A stretch of DNA of 60,000 bases from Acanthaster planci (GCF_001949145.1 NW_019091366.1:2429006-2489005); one strand, 5' to 3'; counted from the first letter of the stretch, positions 38,001 to 50,857 are shown. Notes: generated from the letters alone by a model not told the origin. Numbers and translations: made by a program.

Positions 38001-41000
38001 AATGGAACAATTGAACTTTCCAACAGCATAAAACGACATTGCTTACCGTTATTTATTGTATTCACGTCTGCTTTATTTCCCAGCTGAAAGCTTGCGTTAC
38101 CTTCGTCGATCCGATCAAAGAGAAGAGACAAGTCCTACAAATCCTTAAACGATCAAATTATTCCAAGTTCATCTTACTGTCCAATCCTCGGCCGACAGTT
38201 TTTGCTTTAGCGGGAAGCTGGACCATGTAGCACGAGACTCACCGGGCCAAGTGAACGGACCGCCCATTGCTCTGGCGCTTTAGAACAAGGCTAGGGGCGG
38301 CTGACAAAACAGTCCATAATGCGCCACAGACATGTCTGTGATGTGAGAGGTGAATGAGGGCGCACTGCGTCGTCGATGCTCACAGCACAGCTGTTTTCCA
38401 TTCTATCACCCACGTCGTGTTATATGTAGCAACTTACCCAGTTCATTCGTTCATGGAGGATGATTCGTTTCAATCTTTCATTTTAATCTCAAATATGAAT
38501 ATTAACTTACGGGGTCAGTTTTATTAAACTTGGCGATATTTACACTAGGTGCTTACTGAACTCGGTGTGTGATTTCAAAAAATCTATTATCAAGCAAAGA
38601 AAGCTAAGGAATTAATGAACAAGTACACTATCATTTCCATACACAAGTACTTCAAATACACCAACGAACGCGTTCGCTCGAACGTTTGAACGTCTGCACG
38701 TGTAGCTCGTGTCAAATTTGCAGAAATTGACAAGGAGTTGACCCATGATCGACTCTGGCGAGGAATTCATGCAGAGGCGCCTTGGTATCAACTTGGATTG
38801 AAAAGACTTGGGCTATAACGTGATGATATACTCCATCTTAGAAGTCTAAATTATGTCATTAATTTGTTCACCTGTTTCATTTTTGTTCATCTCTTCAGTT
38901 TGAGCTCAGTGCTCATTTTTAAAAATGACTTGTGTCCAGTTTGAATAACTTTAAACAGTGCCATAAAAAAACTTGAGTATAAGACTTTTCGTCAATATAC
39001 TTTTTCATAGCAAGCTGTCATTTCTGTTGTTCCGCACTCGCGGCTAGTCGACGATGCATAATGACTTCAGTGGCAGTCCCGGTGAGTAAATAGTAGAATC
39101 GATGGATCTCTACTGGATTTCAGCTTATCCTGTTCAAATTGAAAAGGTATAAAATTTCATTTCTTTTCGTGATGACTTTAAATACGCTCGACATTTTTGG
39201 GAGAAATTTTGAAAAGTTCCAAAAATATCAAATCTATTACTGATGGAAATTGTCCACTTCAAATCGTTTAGAGATTTGGCTACATGCTAGGAACTTCACT
39301 TTTAGGAGTCGTATTACAAGACGAAATTTCTTTGAGCAATTGGTAAATACGGTTACAGAGGTAGGTCGTATTGCAGACAAAATACTCGACGCACGGTTGA
39401 CGGACCAATAAAACGCACGCACTATTTTTACAAGACATGGAACTAGGCAAAAAGTAGTCAGTGAGCTGTGCACAATGACTTCATCAAATGTGCTTGCAGA
39501 GATCGCGGAAGTTGAAACATTGAAAATGTCAGGCCAAATGCTACAGGCTACTGTAATCCAAGCGTAATTTGACTTTTTCTTTCGCTCATCGAATAAAAGA
39601 CATTGCTTAAAGGATGAAGTATCCTTTGCTTTTCCTGGCACGCGCCAGATGAAGTTCAGGAGATGTTGTTCATCGTGCTCATGGGATCCCTTACCAAGTC
39701 TCCAAAGACGACATCCCCACGTCAACTATCACCTCTTTACTTGATTTGGCACGATCTTAATTAAACCCAACATTCAGTGTCCAATTTATACTTGCTTGGG
39801 GCACACAAACGAAACAGGCAACGAGTTGACCAAACTCCACAGTATAATGATGAAGTCACGTCTCGGAGCTGGTTCAGTGATTCAAATTGTACATTTAAAT
39901 TATTTCTGAGCTAAAATCTTGATAATGGAAGGCGTTCTTCCATTCTTAAATACTCGCTAAGCCTTGTCTTCAGTGACTGGAATTGGTTTAAGTGTCGTTT
40001 GTCTTGATGATGGAAATTGAATTGTAGAATATTCATCATCGTATCTACAATAATGTGCGTCATCGTTCAAGTAAAAAGAAAGTTGATCTTGTACCTTAAA
40101 ATAAAATTTTAAATTTGCACATTTGAAAAAGACAGCGTAAAAAAATGCGTACTGTTTGAAGTACGGGATAAAAGCTAAACATGGACAATAAAGTCGTACT
40201 CAAATTACCCATTACCAGATTGCCTGGTTTGTTTGTACTATTATTTTTTCATCGAAGTAATTGATGATCTTATGTGTAATTATCTTCCCATTGTGTAAGA
40301 TCCAAGTTGATCGCTCCACAAATCATTGAGACCGAAATATAATATTTGCTTGGTGTCCATGATTAGCATCTCTTCCGCCTCGAGCCTCTGTGAGACGAAA
40401 CGCCAACGATAAAACAAGCTGTTGTGCGTGTTTAAGACTTGTCATTCAGTAAGTGTTATTCATGCTCCAGTTCACACTCATTAAAAAAACAACGGGAGAG
40501 GAAAAAGATGTCTTGCCAGCGACACAGAGGAGTTACCGCATTGTCAACTGACAGTAGCTTTGCCTCTCGAAGGGAGCAGAAAGTCGGAATAAATTATTTG
40601 AAATTGGATTGCCACGTTAAGCATGTTTACCTCATCTTCACCTATTTGACTCAAACATTTCAAAGAATTTGAGTATAACTTTGATTTAAAATAAAAGAAT
40701 TGATTATATATGTTGGAGTTACATCCAAAGCTAGTATCACATGAATTGTTTGAAAACTGTTGTGGGTAAAGTTAATCTTATTAAAGCAGGGAACTGAGCT
40801 TTTAATAAAGTGGATGACTTCGAGGCTTAACCTTTATTCTCTGCATTCACTGCATTTGGCAGAATTCAGCTGACTTGTACTTTAAAAACTGCCGCGTCTT
40901 TATTAAACTGCTTTAGGGGAGTCCGTGCAGAGGATATAAACTGTTGACTACGAGGAGAAATCCGAAGACCTCCTGAAGAGCTGCGCTTCATCTTACATGA

Positions 41001-43273
41001 TGAGAGGATTCTTGACAGGTCGTGTGGCCAGTTGGTCTGGGAGGGACTGAAAAACACTTCGGTCATTGGAACAAAAGGGTTATCAGTTGACCGTTGTTTA
41101 TTAATGTTTTCTGATTAGTTTCAAGAGGAATGGAGACCTCTCTAGCCACAGGAGCATAAAATGTTAATTTAATGCGTTGTTAGTTCTGTGCGGAGTTGTT
41201 CCCCAATTACGTCCCGTTTTCTTCAACCTATCCTTGTTCAAAGCCCTCCTGGGCATCTTTGTTTCCGTTAAGTCTTGAATAATGTAACTTGAATTTTTCT
41301 AACAATTTTAATCTATATCTGAAACAAGCAATGAGATTTCGACCAGTGGTGTGGAGGAATGTGGAGATAAATGTGGCTTTATTTCAATTAACTTGAATTT
41401 AAAAACTCTGAATCTAAACACTTCTGCATAGTTATTTAGACATCACAGGCAGAGCACGGTAAATTGAAAATAAATTGCATAAAAAAGTCATATAAATATG
41501 CTGATTTCGAAAGATAAGCCGATATCCAATAAATCTTCATTAAGACAGAGAAAAGGAGAAACTGGAAATATTGTCAAGGACAGTTTGGAGGAGAAAAAAA
41601 ATGAAAGCACCAGCGAAGACAAGGGAAGACAGTTTAATCTAATATCCACGTGTCAGTTGGCTCACCATTAATTTCATACTTTTGTTTCCATTTTATTTAA
41701 TTGCAAGCATAATGGAAGGGGGAGATGTATAAGAACACGTGACAAGTTTCCATCCCTTCTATTCTAGTTGGCGGTTTGTCCCGACAAGCTTTTGAACGGT
41801 GGACAGCTTTGCACAATCCATTTCTGCCTTTGGCTGAGATTTACAGGCTACTCGCTGTTTGTTCCTGGCTGTATCAATTCGGCGCCCGGGGCGAAATACA
41901 GCGCTGTATTCCGCTTTTTGTCCAAACCCCGTATAAGTCTGCCTGCGTGACTAATGATCTTGGCGCAAATTGTCGCCTTGCTGTATCCTCGCTTGATTTC
42001 TGTGGGGAAATGACGGCACGATCTTTAAGGTCAAAGTTATTTTAGCCAGGCTTTCTGGAATTAACCAGAGTGAAAGTGAATTTTACCTTGATCTCCTTTA
42101 AAAAAAATAAATAAATAAACATCGACAGTTTGATATCGAGGCTTTGACAGAGATACTCAAGCTTGTCCAATAATACAACCTGCATATTTCCCAGGTTCGG
42201 CATTCATTGCATCTGTGCGGTGGACTGTACATGTACATATACTTTCTACGTTCAGCGTTTTGATCCCATTACAAGCAACTGGCGACCTTTCCGCGAGGTC
42301 CTTTTCACCGACATCAAAGGTCCAGGTTAACATGCATGTGACCCGAATCTCAATCAGTTGTTAGCAATTACACAAACAGACAAAATGACCACATCAAGCG
42401 GCCGTGTACCTGACTCAGTGACACGGACTGCATATCTGTGAACTTCAACAGTAACAATCTTGCAAAAGGCCATAAATTGGAATATTTGAACACAAAATAG
42501 CATTTTCTGAGGGATGAGGCTACATTTTAGAGCCTTTTACACACTTTTACATCACCTTTTCAAAAGAATATTTGGACCCCTTTTTTCAGCTTTTGTTACA
42601 TTGTATTCATAAATTTCTGAAAGCGATTTTCTCATTTGAATGTTAAGGAGTTCCTGTCGAATATGCTGCCGTCTTTGACTGTCTATCATCAGCAAGAGCG
42701 CCCTCTGCACACCGTATGAGGTACTCGAATATTATTCCACCATCGTTCACCTGTCTGCATAGACCTTTTTCCCCCACCCCCGACTGATCCTTTGATTTAT
42801 TTCCAATTTTCATCCTCCGGATCGTTTATCCTTCCATAATTTTTTTTAATTTCAGCATCCTCAATCTATTAGCGGGGTACTCTTTTTGTAATACCCCTCA
42901 TCGACTGAGATGTGACGTCAAGATAAGCATGCAGTATATCACTGACTCAATGAATTTCAGAAGACATCAAAATTCCAGTTTAATATCAACGTTCAAACTT
43001 CAACTGGGTAACAAGATTTAGGACAGAAACTTTAGACGAGTTCACTAACTCAGGCCAAGACTTCATATTCGACTAGAGAGAAAGACAGTTATCTATGTAA
43101 AAACCACTTTCCTGAATTAAAAGGAAACGGCCCGGAATACGAGATTTAGGGGCCTGTTTTATCAGGTAAGACCAAATTTGACGTAAACTTGCACAGCTCT
43201 TCGAAAGATGGTTGCTTCTTAAAACTTCTTTACAAACCAATCCTCATGAGGTTTCTCTTGGATTCCAGAATAA
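32040..43273. other. Gene desert, no supportable gene
   Basis: About 11 kb of mostly AT-rich sequence in which I recognise no exon. Local points are an 18-bp perfect palindrome with TCGCGA at its centre (33253-33270), an ACA/ATA-rich patch near 36827-36850, TGACGTCA at 37915-37922 and 42913-42920, and a GC-richer island at about 41765-42045 that holds the 16-bp palindrome AATACAGCGCTGTATT (41895-41910). An open frame at 39237-39725 on minus is discussed under rejected items. Confidence 0.45.
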
Positions 43274-43466
43274 GTTTCTCTCAGTGTTGTAGTCGAGACC
43301 ATCACAAGACCAGTCGCAAGTAACAGTGTGAATAATAACAAAGGAATGCTTTTGTTGAAGTTCATTTGAATAGCTTTTGGCTTGAATTCAGACTGGAAGT
43401 CTTGGGCTGGTCTTGTGTGGTCTTGTGAAGGGCTTAAGTGGTCTTGACTACAACACTGGTTTCTCT
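43274..43466. mobile_element. hAT-like MITE with 8-bp target duplication
   Basis: The 177-bp element (43282-43458) begins CAGTGTTGTAGTCGAGACCA and ends with the inverse, one mismatch in 20. It is flanked on both sides by the direct repeat GTTTCTCT (43274-43281 and 43459-43466). An 8-bp target duplication with CAG...CTG ends is the signature of the hAT superfamily. There is no coding capacity, so it would depend on a transposase elsewhere. Confidence 0.92.
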
Positions 43467-44087
43467 TTGCAAGAAGGATTCCAGTTTTTTATGATTGCCC
43501 CAAACGCCAAATCTTAAACTCATAATTCAAATACAGTAAGACTCCTGAATCTGTTACTATTTGAAGTCCATAACTACACCAAACATATCTTATTGCCAAC
43601 CATAATCGATCGCATTGCTAGCACGATTCCTAATGCTTACAATCCGCTCTGCATAAAAAATATAAAATATCTGTTTACAATATGTACATTTCTGCACTTC
43701 ATGCTTTACATATATACATATCAAACTAGCCTATCAGATAGACCCCTTTACTTGTAAACATACATGTCATTTCATCTCTCGTCAATATCTGAAATTAAAT
43801 CTAATATCAGTTCAAATTTACTGCGTAACTAAAAGCAAAGCTAACATAGCAAAGGCAGTCTCTGTGCATTAAGTTTAACTTTCTTAATTTTGTTGAAATC
43901 TGTTCTACATGAGCATCAACTGAAAAGACTGTGATTGAAAAAGGAAAGACGGTTTACAACGGAAGTGAAAGCGCTGATATTTTCTCAAAGTTCAGGCAGA
44001 AATACCTCCTTCTCAAAAGAATTCATCCATTTATCTCATTGACAGACAGCTTTATAACAACTCTACCATTCTGAAAGGACAGTCTCC

Positions 44088-44264
44088 AATATGGGCGATT
44101 CACAAATAAAGTGCCTCCAAAAGTCTGCAACGCATTGGCCAATCACAACGCGCAAAATCTGTCAACCCTTTCTAAATGCGCATTGGGTCGACAGATTTCG
44201 CTCAGCGTGATTGGTCAGTGCGTTGCAAACTCTTGGGGGCGCACTATTTTGAAACGCCTGTATT
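44088..44264. mobile_element. Hairpin MITE, copy 2
   Basis: This is a diverged copy of the element at 16896-17071: AATATGGGCGATTCAC at the left, TTTTGAAACGCCTGTATT at the right, and the same CTGCAACG...CGTTGCAAAC inner arms. It lies downstream of the CK1 stop codon. Both copies are preceded within a few bases by GACAGTCT (16884-16891 and 44078-44085). Confidence 0.85.
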
Positions 44265-45180
44265 ACTTCAAGAAACAAGTTCAATGTTCCATGCTCTTGA
44301 ACTGCATGCAAAGACTAGGACAGGTGAAAATGTGGATTACAGATTATACTGTGTGATACAGTGCATGCATTTATGTACATCGTATTTCCTGTGTCAACCA
44401 ACTCTGCTGTATCTGAGGAGTACTCACACGGTATTCTTACTGACATGCAATATTACCTCCAGCTCAGATCAGCCCTACAGCTTGGGTCGTACCACGCCAA
44501 AATATTCTTAAGATCAAAATGAACTGGGTGCATGAAGTTTGGGGCAGTTATAAGAGATTGCACACGCACAAGACATCGAGGGAATGACTACTATAAATTC
44601 ATTGTTGGCAACTGGGGAGGATGGCCTTAGAACATGTCACAATTCACTTGGACAATTGAAGGAAAGGTGTTCTGCATCACTGTTTACATGAACACTGATA
44701 GAAGACAGTGTAGAAAGTTCACTTCTTGTGATAAACAGCAGCCTAGTGTTGACTCTAGACATGACCAAGGACCACCGGTCCAATCCAGCATAAGACAAGT
44801 AGGAGATTTTCAGAATAGAACTTGGGTTTCAGAATGAGCATCAAGCCAATTGTGTCATGGCCTCATTTACCTTACCAGAAAGCATCACTGTGTTGACATT
44901 TCAGAACCCACAATGCATTTTGATATGCAGCAAGACAACACAAGCTGATGCTCGGTGGAAAGACTTATGTGATTGGCCGGGTATATCACTCTGTCCAATG
45001 GCAAGTGCATCATACGAGCAGCAGGCACATCAAAGGTTCAGCGGTGACCTCAGACTTGCCCAATCTCTTAGTCTTTGTTGTTACGTGGCTCCCTTCACTG
45101 TCAATGTTTTTGTTGTAGCTGGATAACTTGAGCGACACTGCCATGTCAAAGGTCAAGCAGTACCTATGGGCTTCAGTCCC

Positions 45181-48100
45181 TCAATGTTTGGCATAGGTCC
45201 TACCCTCCAGTTGCATTGCCCCATCAGGTGAGGGCGACATTGCAACACTGCACAATGGGTTATGAACCATTCTCTGTTTGAGCATGGTCCAATCAAAGAC
45301 ACAGTCATATTGGTGGTTCAGTTTACGGAACAGGACACGAAACAGCTGGCGTAAGTACATGTAGTTAGGTGCCTCATCAAAGCCGAGATCTCTGCAGTAG
45401 CGAAGGTAGTGAGCGAACTCCTCGGGAAAACCCTGGCAGAGAAAAAAGTTATGGGAACCTGTGATTAGTGACTTCAAGTACAGTAGAAAAGACTTACTGC
45501 TTGAAATAAGGGTAACATGACACTGCTGGTCAACGATTTGGAATCCTGTCATTGAGACAGGCTGACAGCATACTCTCAATTTCACCTTGTCTTTGGCTAA
45601 TGTGTGAAGCAGATCAAAAATGCTGCCAGGAAAGCAACTATTGGAATAACAGCTAACCTGAACTAGAGAAAAGCTCAGAGGGGATTGAATTGAGGGGAGA
45701 AGTTTGCTTTGGAGAGAGGGAGGTACTTGGAGAGTGACAAAGTTAAGGAACACGGATAGGAGATGGCTTTGTGCTTATGGAGGATGGGGTATTCCAGAGA
45801 TGGAAGGAGGCTCCTACCTGACACAGAACCTCTGGTGGTGTCGCTAGTTTCTTCTCACTGATCTTCTCATACTTCTGTTTCTTGTTGACAGCGTGAAGAC
45901 CCTGCCAAGGAAGCTGAGCTCGATTCAAATACATCAAGACGTAGCCTAGAGATTCCAAGTCATCTCGACGACTTGAGAACAGAGGGAAGAAAACAAGTTT
46001 ATATCATAAATAACAACACAAATATGCTGTCAACACGCCAAGGTAATGTAACACAGCTGTCACAGATTCTTGATTCTGATTGGCTAAAACATCGTTTTGA
46101 GATTCAATAACTGAGACAGGTGCATAACTTGCACATTATTTTTGGAGTTCACTATGGATTGTACCAGTTATTTGACCATTTTCAATTGCTTGGAGAGTTG
46201 TCAATTTTAATCACTCATAGAAGGATGGTTCCTGGTCGAAGAAATTGCAATGTGTCATGAAACACGCCAACCAGCCTAAGTGGAAGATTCGTGCTGTTGT
46301 ATCGTGTATTCATTAGGTCTGTGCCAAGCTTAGATGCTACAAGAAGGCCTCTCTACCCATCAGTTCTGAATGCCTGGGGAATAATGAGCATTTCTTGATT
46401 ACCTCTGCTCGATTCCTAGATGGGCATTGATGCTGGCATATCTTGCTGTCCCTGTCAGATTCTTTTTTTCTCTGTAAGGTATGTGCTGCCTCGTTTTACT
46501 GTCACGGTACTTCTTGGCAAGACCATAATCAATTAAAAACACCTGTCGACCCAAAGAATGAACAAGACAGTGCAAGCAGATTATCAAGTCAGAAAAACGA
46601 CTTAAATATTGCCCTTAATTGCTGATACATACAGCTACTACTGAATACTTGGCAACTCTGTGACACTAACATTCCATGAGTGGTCAACGACAAAGGCAAG
46701 GTTCACAATTAATTACCTGATTGCAACGTTTCCCAACGCCCATTAAGAAATTATCCGGCTTGATGTCACGGTGGATGAAGTTTCTGTTGTGAACGTACTC
46801 AATTCGACTGATTGTCTACGAAAGCAAACAAGGAAAAGAAACCGAAATACGTATGAGTGGAGTAAAATAAATGTAGACAATCCTAAAATGACATTTTGAT
46901 CAAAATAATGCCAAGTTGAGATCCCTCTCATTTAACTTCTTACCCAGAATTTGTGACTCAAAAGGTATTTATGAACGGGAAAAATATATGCTTGGTCAAA
47001 CCACTCTTGAAGGCAAGGGACATTATCAGCGTCCATTCTTCTGGGTCAGTCTTAAATGAATGTTTAAGACCGGCCAAGCATATACTTATTCCCTTATTCG
47101 TAAATACCTCAGACAGTCTCCCTATTCAACAATAATGCCTGCTGCATAATCATGCACTGGCACCCGGATATGACAGAGTTTAATGGATTCTAATTGATCA
47201 AGAGTCTGTGTGCATGCGGCTCACCATGCGTGCACCAAGTCCATAAAACAAGATTCTTTTGATCAACTATAAAATAAAATAGACTTCTAGAAAAAAATCA
47301 TTGGAAATCCATCATATATTGACTTTGACTTTCTGACTAAAAATTGTATTTATGAATGGGAATGACTATGCTTGGCTGATCTTAAACTAACATCTAAGAC
47401 CGGCTCAAGAGTGTGAATGCTGCTGATGTCTTTGCCTGCAGCTCGGGCATTAGTCACGTCCATTAGCAGCCTTCTGATTCTACACCTTTACTACTAACCT
47501 GATCTGCAAGCATCAGGACCGTCTTCATGGTGAATCTCCGACTACAGAACATGAATAGATCCTCAATGCTTGGTCCAAGCAGCTCCATGACCAGAACATT
47601 GTAAGCCTTCTCCTGACCAAACCATCTGAATCCATTGACAAAAAAAACAGACACATTTATGAATCAGATTGATCAGCGTAGACTGAAATAGACCTCTGTA
47701 CGGAGTCATGACACCACACTGGACAATTGCCCTCCTTTGACTTCATAGGAACGTGTATAGGTAAACAATGTGTGACGTTATCAGTAGACAGGCTTAATCA
47801 CCACAGTGTTACTCACCCTGCCACCCCTCCATTCAGAAGAATAATTAGGAGGATGGTGATAATTCAACAGACTCTACACCCCCCTTCCCCCAACCACCTC
47901 AAAATCAGGAAGGGAAACAAGATCTTGGAATAGTTTGCCTCCTTCAAGAAATGAGGTCTCACCAATTACGCTTCAGTTATGTGCACAGTATTACCCATCC
48001 AACCCCCCTCCCCAACACCCCACCCTTAGCAGACCTCATTCTAGGGATTCCTGCACCTCCTTGGAGTATCTTGTAGAGTTTGCTCTCATAAAGCAGCTGG

Positions 48101-49236
48101 GGATGTCTGGCATTCTTGGGTTCTAGCTTGACAGCCACTTCCTGTGTATCAAAGAAACTCCGACTTTGTAACATCCACTTCTCATATCTATCATCCCCAG
48201 TAATGCCATTAACAATTACCACTTAAGGCGTATTCTATGACTGTGAAATCCATTTTGTGCTAGTAAATTAAATTGCTGAATTTGTATGATTCATAAAAAG
48301 AGGTTTGATGGTGTCGGAAACATGTTCACAAGATGCACTGTGCACACTTGCAACTAACAGCCATATTGGATTCTAAATGTCAAATACTGGTTTGATATAG
48401 TGGACCACAGTAGTTAGCATTATGTTGAAAATTTGAATGAAGGCCTCCAACCAACAATGCTCTAAATTTCAGCCTTGACTTATGTGGGTCAAAGGTGTAA
48501 GGTGCCACCAGTCAGTCCTCATTTCAACGTTTGATTTGAAACAAATCCTGACTACAGGGTAACTTTTCCATAAATGTCAATGGTAAAATATACTTGAACA
48601 ACAGAAAAAACACCAATCTCAGGCTTAAAAGTCCTGAATAAACCCTGACATTGCACTAGGATAGTGGAAAGAATGTGGGGAGGAGAAGGTCAGCAGGCTT
48701 TGTACATAGGCCTATCAGGAGGTAGGAAAAGCAGTTGACCATTAGTTTGTCAGCAGGTCTGAATTATTTTTAGCAACCGCAGAAACACAGTAAGACAGAC
48801 ATGGATATACTGGGGGGTAGGGGTATCTTAGGGGTTGGGCAGAGTATGGTAGACATGGTGGCTGCATGGATGTGGATGCTAACTTAATGTAGATCATGGG
48901 GAAGGGGAACTTTATCAGTCATCAGTCGGCGGGTGGGTGGGGCATTCCAACCTAACCAGTTTGGTCGGGGAAACAATAATAAAGGCCTAGTAGTAGGCCG
49001 CCTACCCTATATTTGATCCTAGGACCAGTTACCACATGGGAATATGTATACGACTTAATTGGTATTACTACCAATCGTCATCCGGCGAGAAAAAGGATCG
49101 CTAGAATTACCTCCCCCGTTGTCAGATCGACACCAAGATAGATATCGCCGAAGGATCCACTGCCTATCTTCTTCACCAAACTGTACGTTCCAGACGCAAC
49201 TGTGTATTCATATTTCTGGCCTCTGCTGCTAGACAT
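45181..49236 (-). CDS. Casein kinase 1 alpha-like Ser/Thr kinase, 7 coding exons
   Basis: Coding exons on minus, in order: 49236-49111, 48141-48035, 47625-47499, 46815-46717, 46542-46403, 45971-45818, 45432-45181. All introns are GT-AG, phases agree, and the product is 334 aa (human CK1 alpha is about 337). Landmarks: Gly loop GSGSFGDIY (25-33), Lys47, Glu61, CK1-type [10 protein letters not shown] (93-102), HRDIKPDN (135-142), SIN instead of APE (190-192), the basic KKQKYEK segment (230-236) and the family end DWTMLKQ (298-304). The CK1 alpha family is cytoplasmic and nuclear, prefers pre-phosphorylated substrates, and acts for instance on beta-catenin. The metal-binding motif is DYG (158-160) where CK1 has DFG. 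The tail after 304 is unlike vertebrate CK1 alpha. The Met chosen aligns with the family start and has A at -3. A diverged paralogue (CSNK1A1L-like) is more likely than the canonical gene. Confidence 0.95.
46964..47108. mobile_element. MITE in a CK1 intron, GGTATTTA inverted ends
   Basis: The left end GGTATTTATGAACGGGAAAA continues to TATATGCTTGG; the right end is its imperfect inverse, with CCAAGCATATACTTATTCCC and CGTAAATACC. It lies in the intron between the kinase exons at 47499-47625 and 46717-46815. The same intron holds a related fragment at 47345-47415. No clear target duplication was found. Confidence 0.75.
47345..47415 (+). mobile_element. Fragment related to the intronic GGTATTTA MITE
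   Basis: GTATTTATGAATGGGAATGA, then CTATGCTTGGCTGATCTTAA and TAAGACCGGC match pieces of both halves of the element at 46964-47108, now joined more closely. It looks like an internally deleted or diverged copy in the same intron. Confidence 0.55.
48142..49110 (-). other. CK1-like gene, intron 1
   Basis: A 969-bp intron from donor GAG/gtaatt to acceptor atacacag/GAA. No exon or repeat family was recognised inside. The other introns also carry nothing coding that I can identify, apart from the MITEs listed in intron 3. Confidence 0.85.
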
Positions 49237-50857
49237 GGTTCGTGAAAGACGGAATACAGTTTCTCCCACATCCAACAAACATCATCAAGCCGAGCAGTGC
49301 TATTTCAAAGCCCAACTGTCGATCATTTGCGCCGATTTTCTGCGAAATTATCCGACATGACTGTACAGTCGTTTTCCATTTCTGTAGTTGCTGGTACTCG
49401 GCTGTGGGGAGCTTTCAGTACAATAACGTACCGTAAACCAACGATGCAATTTGACATGAATGACTGATCACCGCACTGTGCGGTGTTTCATCGCTCAACA
49501 ACACGTCATAAAAAATAAAATGTACTGGCACACGACCTAGACATCTATAGCCATAACCATAACAATCCGTCGGAAAAACGGCTGCTATTGTATTGATCAA
49601 GTGTGCTCAAGCAAAACAAGGTAACAGTTGCGGACGCACCCACTATTCATGCTAGCAGAACATGCATGTTCTTCATTGTTTGTTGAAAAAACAACAGTTG
49701 GTCGAAATACGGCAATTTGCTGAATCAGTATTATCAATCAATGTCCACACTGCCACCACAAGTCGACTTCAAGTTAATTACGCTGACTAATTTAATGTTC
49801 AGCTTAAAATTCATTTAATATTCAATTAAAATTCTTCCATTTTAAGGCCAATGTACAAGTACACGTGTACAAAATTATAGTCACATTTTTACAGCATCTA
49901 ATAATATAACACCCAAAGTAAACTGTCACAGATAAGTAAAACCTACTGCTTTACAATACACTACTCAAAAAGTTAAGGACCACTTTTTTTCTTAAGTTGC
50001 ATTTTTTTCCAAGCGATGAGTGGGTCTAGTTCTTTCTTTTTTGTTTGTCTAGATGGTGTTCTCATTGGAATAAGAAGTAAAAAAAAAGTTTCAAAACATC
50101 AAATACACATTTGCAGCAGTAAAATATCTCATATATAAAAATACACACAAAATAAAAAATGGTCCTTAACTTTTTTGAGTAGTGTATTTCATTACTGCCA
50201 ATGTTATCGTTTGTATAGGATAAAAATCAATGATTTCATATGAATTTTCTTTGAGTTGTCTCGGATTTCCACTGCATAATTTATAGTGGCCCATTCACCG
50301 ATGATATTTGGCACGAGACGTCAGTCTCACGTAATTTGATAACCGGTAAAACTGCACAAAAAGAAGACCAATGGTGCGATTCCACGAGAATTTCACTGAA
50401 AAACACCTTGGCACAAATGACAGCGACGAATTAACTAGGATTCTATCCTGCGTGAAGCTGCCAAGGTCGTTACTTTCATCGACAATCACCACAAGGTGGC
50501 GCTGTTCAGAAGCGCTGGGAAAAGTATCAACAGACGTCGGCAGCGTGCAGCTGTAAGCTTGTGAGCGACAAAAGTTTAACGAAGACTTTTAAAAAGTTAG
50601 GCAGATCCCAAGTAACAAATAGCGACGCAGAGGCCGGTTGATTACTTTGGTTGGGTGTTTACAATTTCAATTGGCTATTTGCATAAGTTATGTAACATGC
50701 CACGTAACACAAAGTTACTCAAATTCCAGTATAGTCCACCATTTAACCAGCGTGAGTACAGTACATCGCTTACAAAATTAATGAGTGGGCCATGCACAAA
50801 GTACGTACGTGCGGGTATTACTGGTTTACGCCCTAATAACATGAAAAAAAAGGGATT
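49237..50857. other. Region between the polymerase and kinase genes
   Basis: It should hold the kinase promoter and 5' UTR next to 49236, where I see no clear TATA box, and the polymerase 3' UTR at the other end. A mariner-like MITE lies at 49957-50186. Short plus-strand frames at 50371 and 50655 have no recognisable domain. Confidence 0.5.
49957..50186. mobile_element. Tc1/mariner-like MITE with TA ends
   Basis: The 230-bp element starts TACACTACTCAAAAAGTTAA followed by GGACCA and ends with the inverse, TGGTCCTTAACTTTTT then GAGTAGTGTA. The inverted repeats of about 26 bp are nearly perfect and each end finishes in TA, fitting a TA target-site duplication as in Tc1/mariner. The AT-rich interior has no coding capacity. 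Confidence 0.9.

Noticed and set aside
39237-39725. 162-codon minus-strand frame
   Set aside because: Longest unexplained frame of the desert, but no recognisable domain, no splice-consistent neighbour and unremarkable composition; kept as unsupported.
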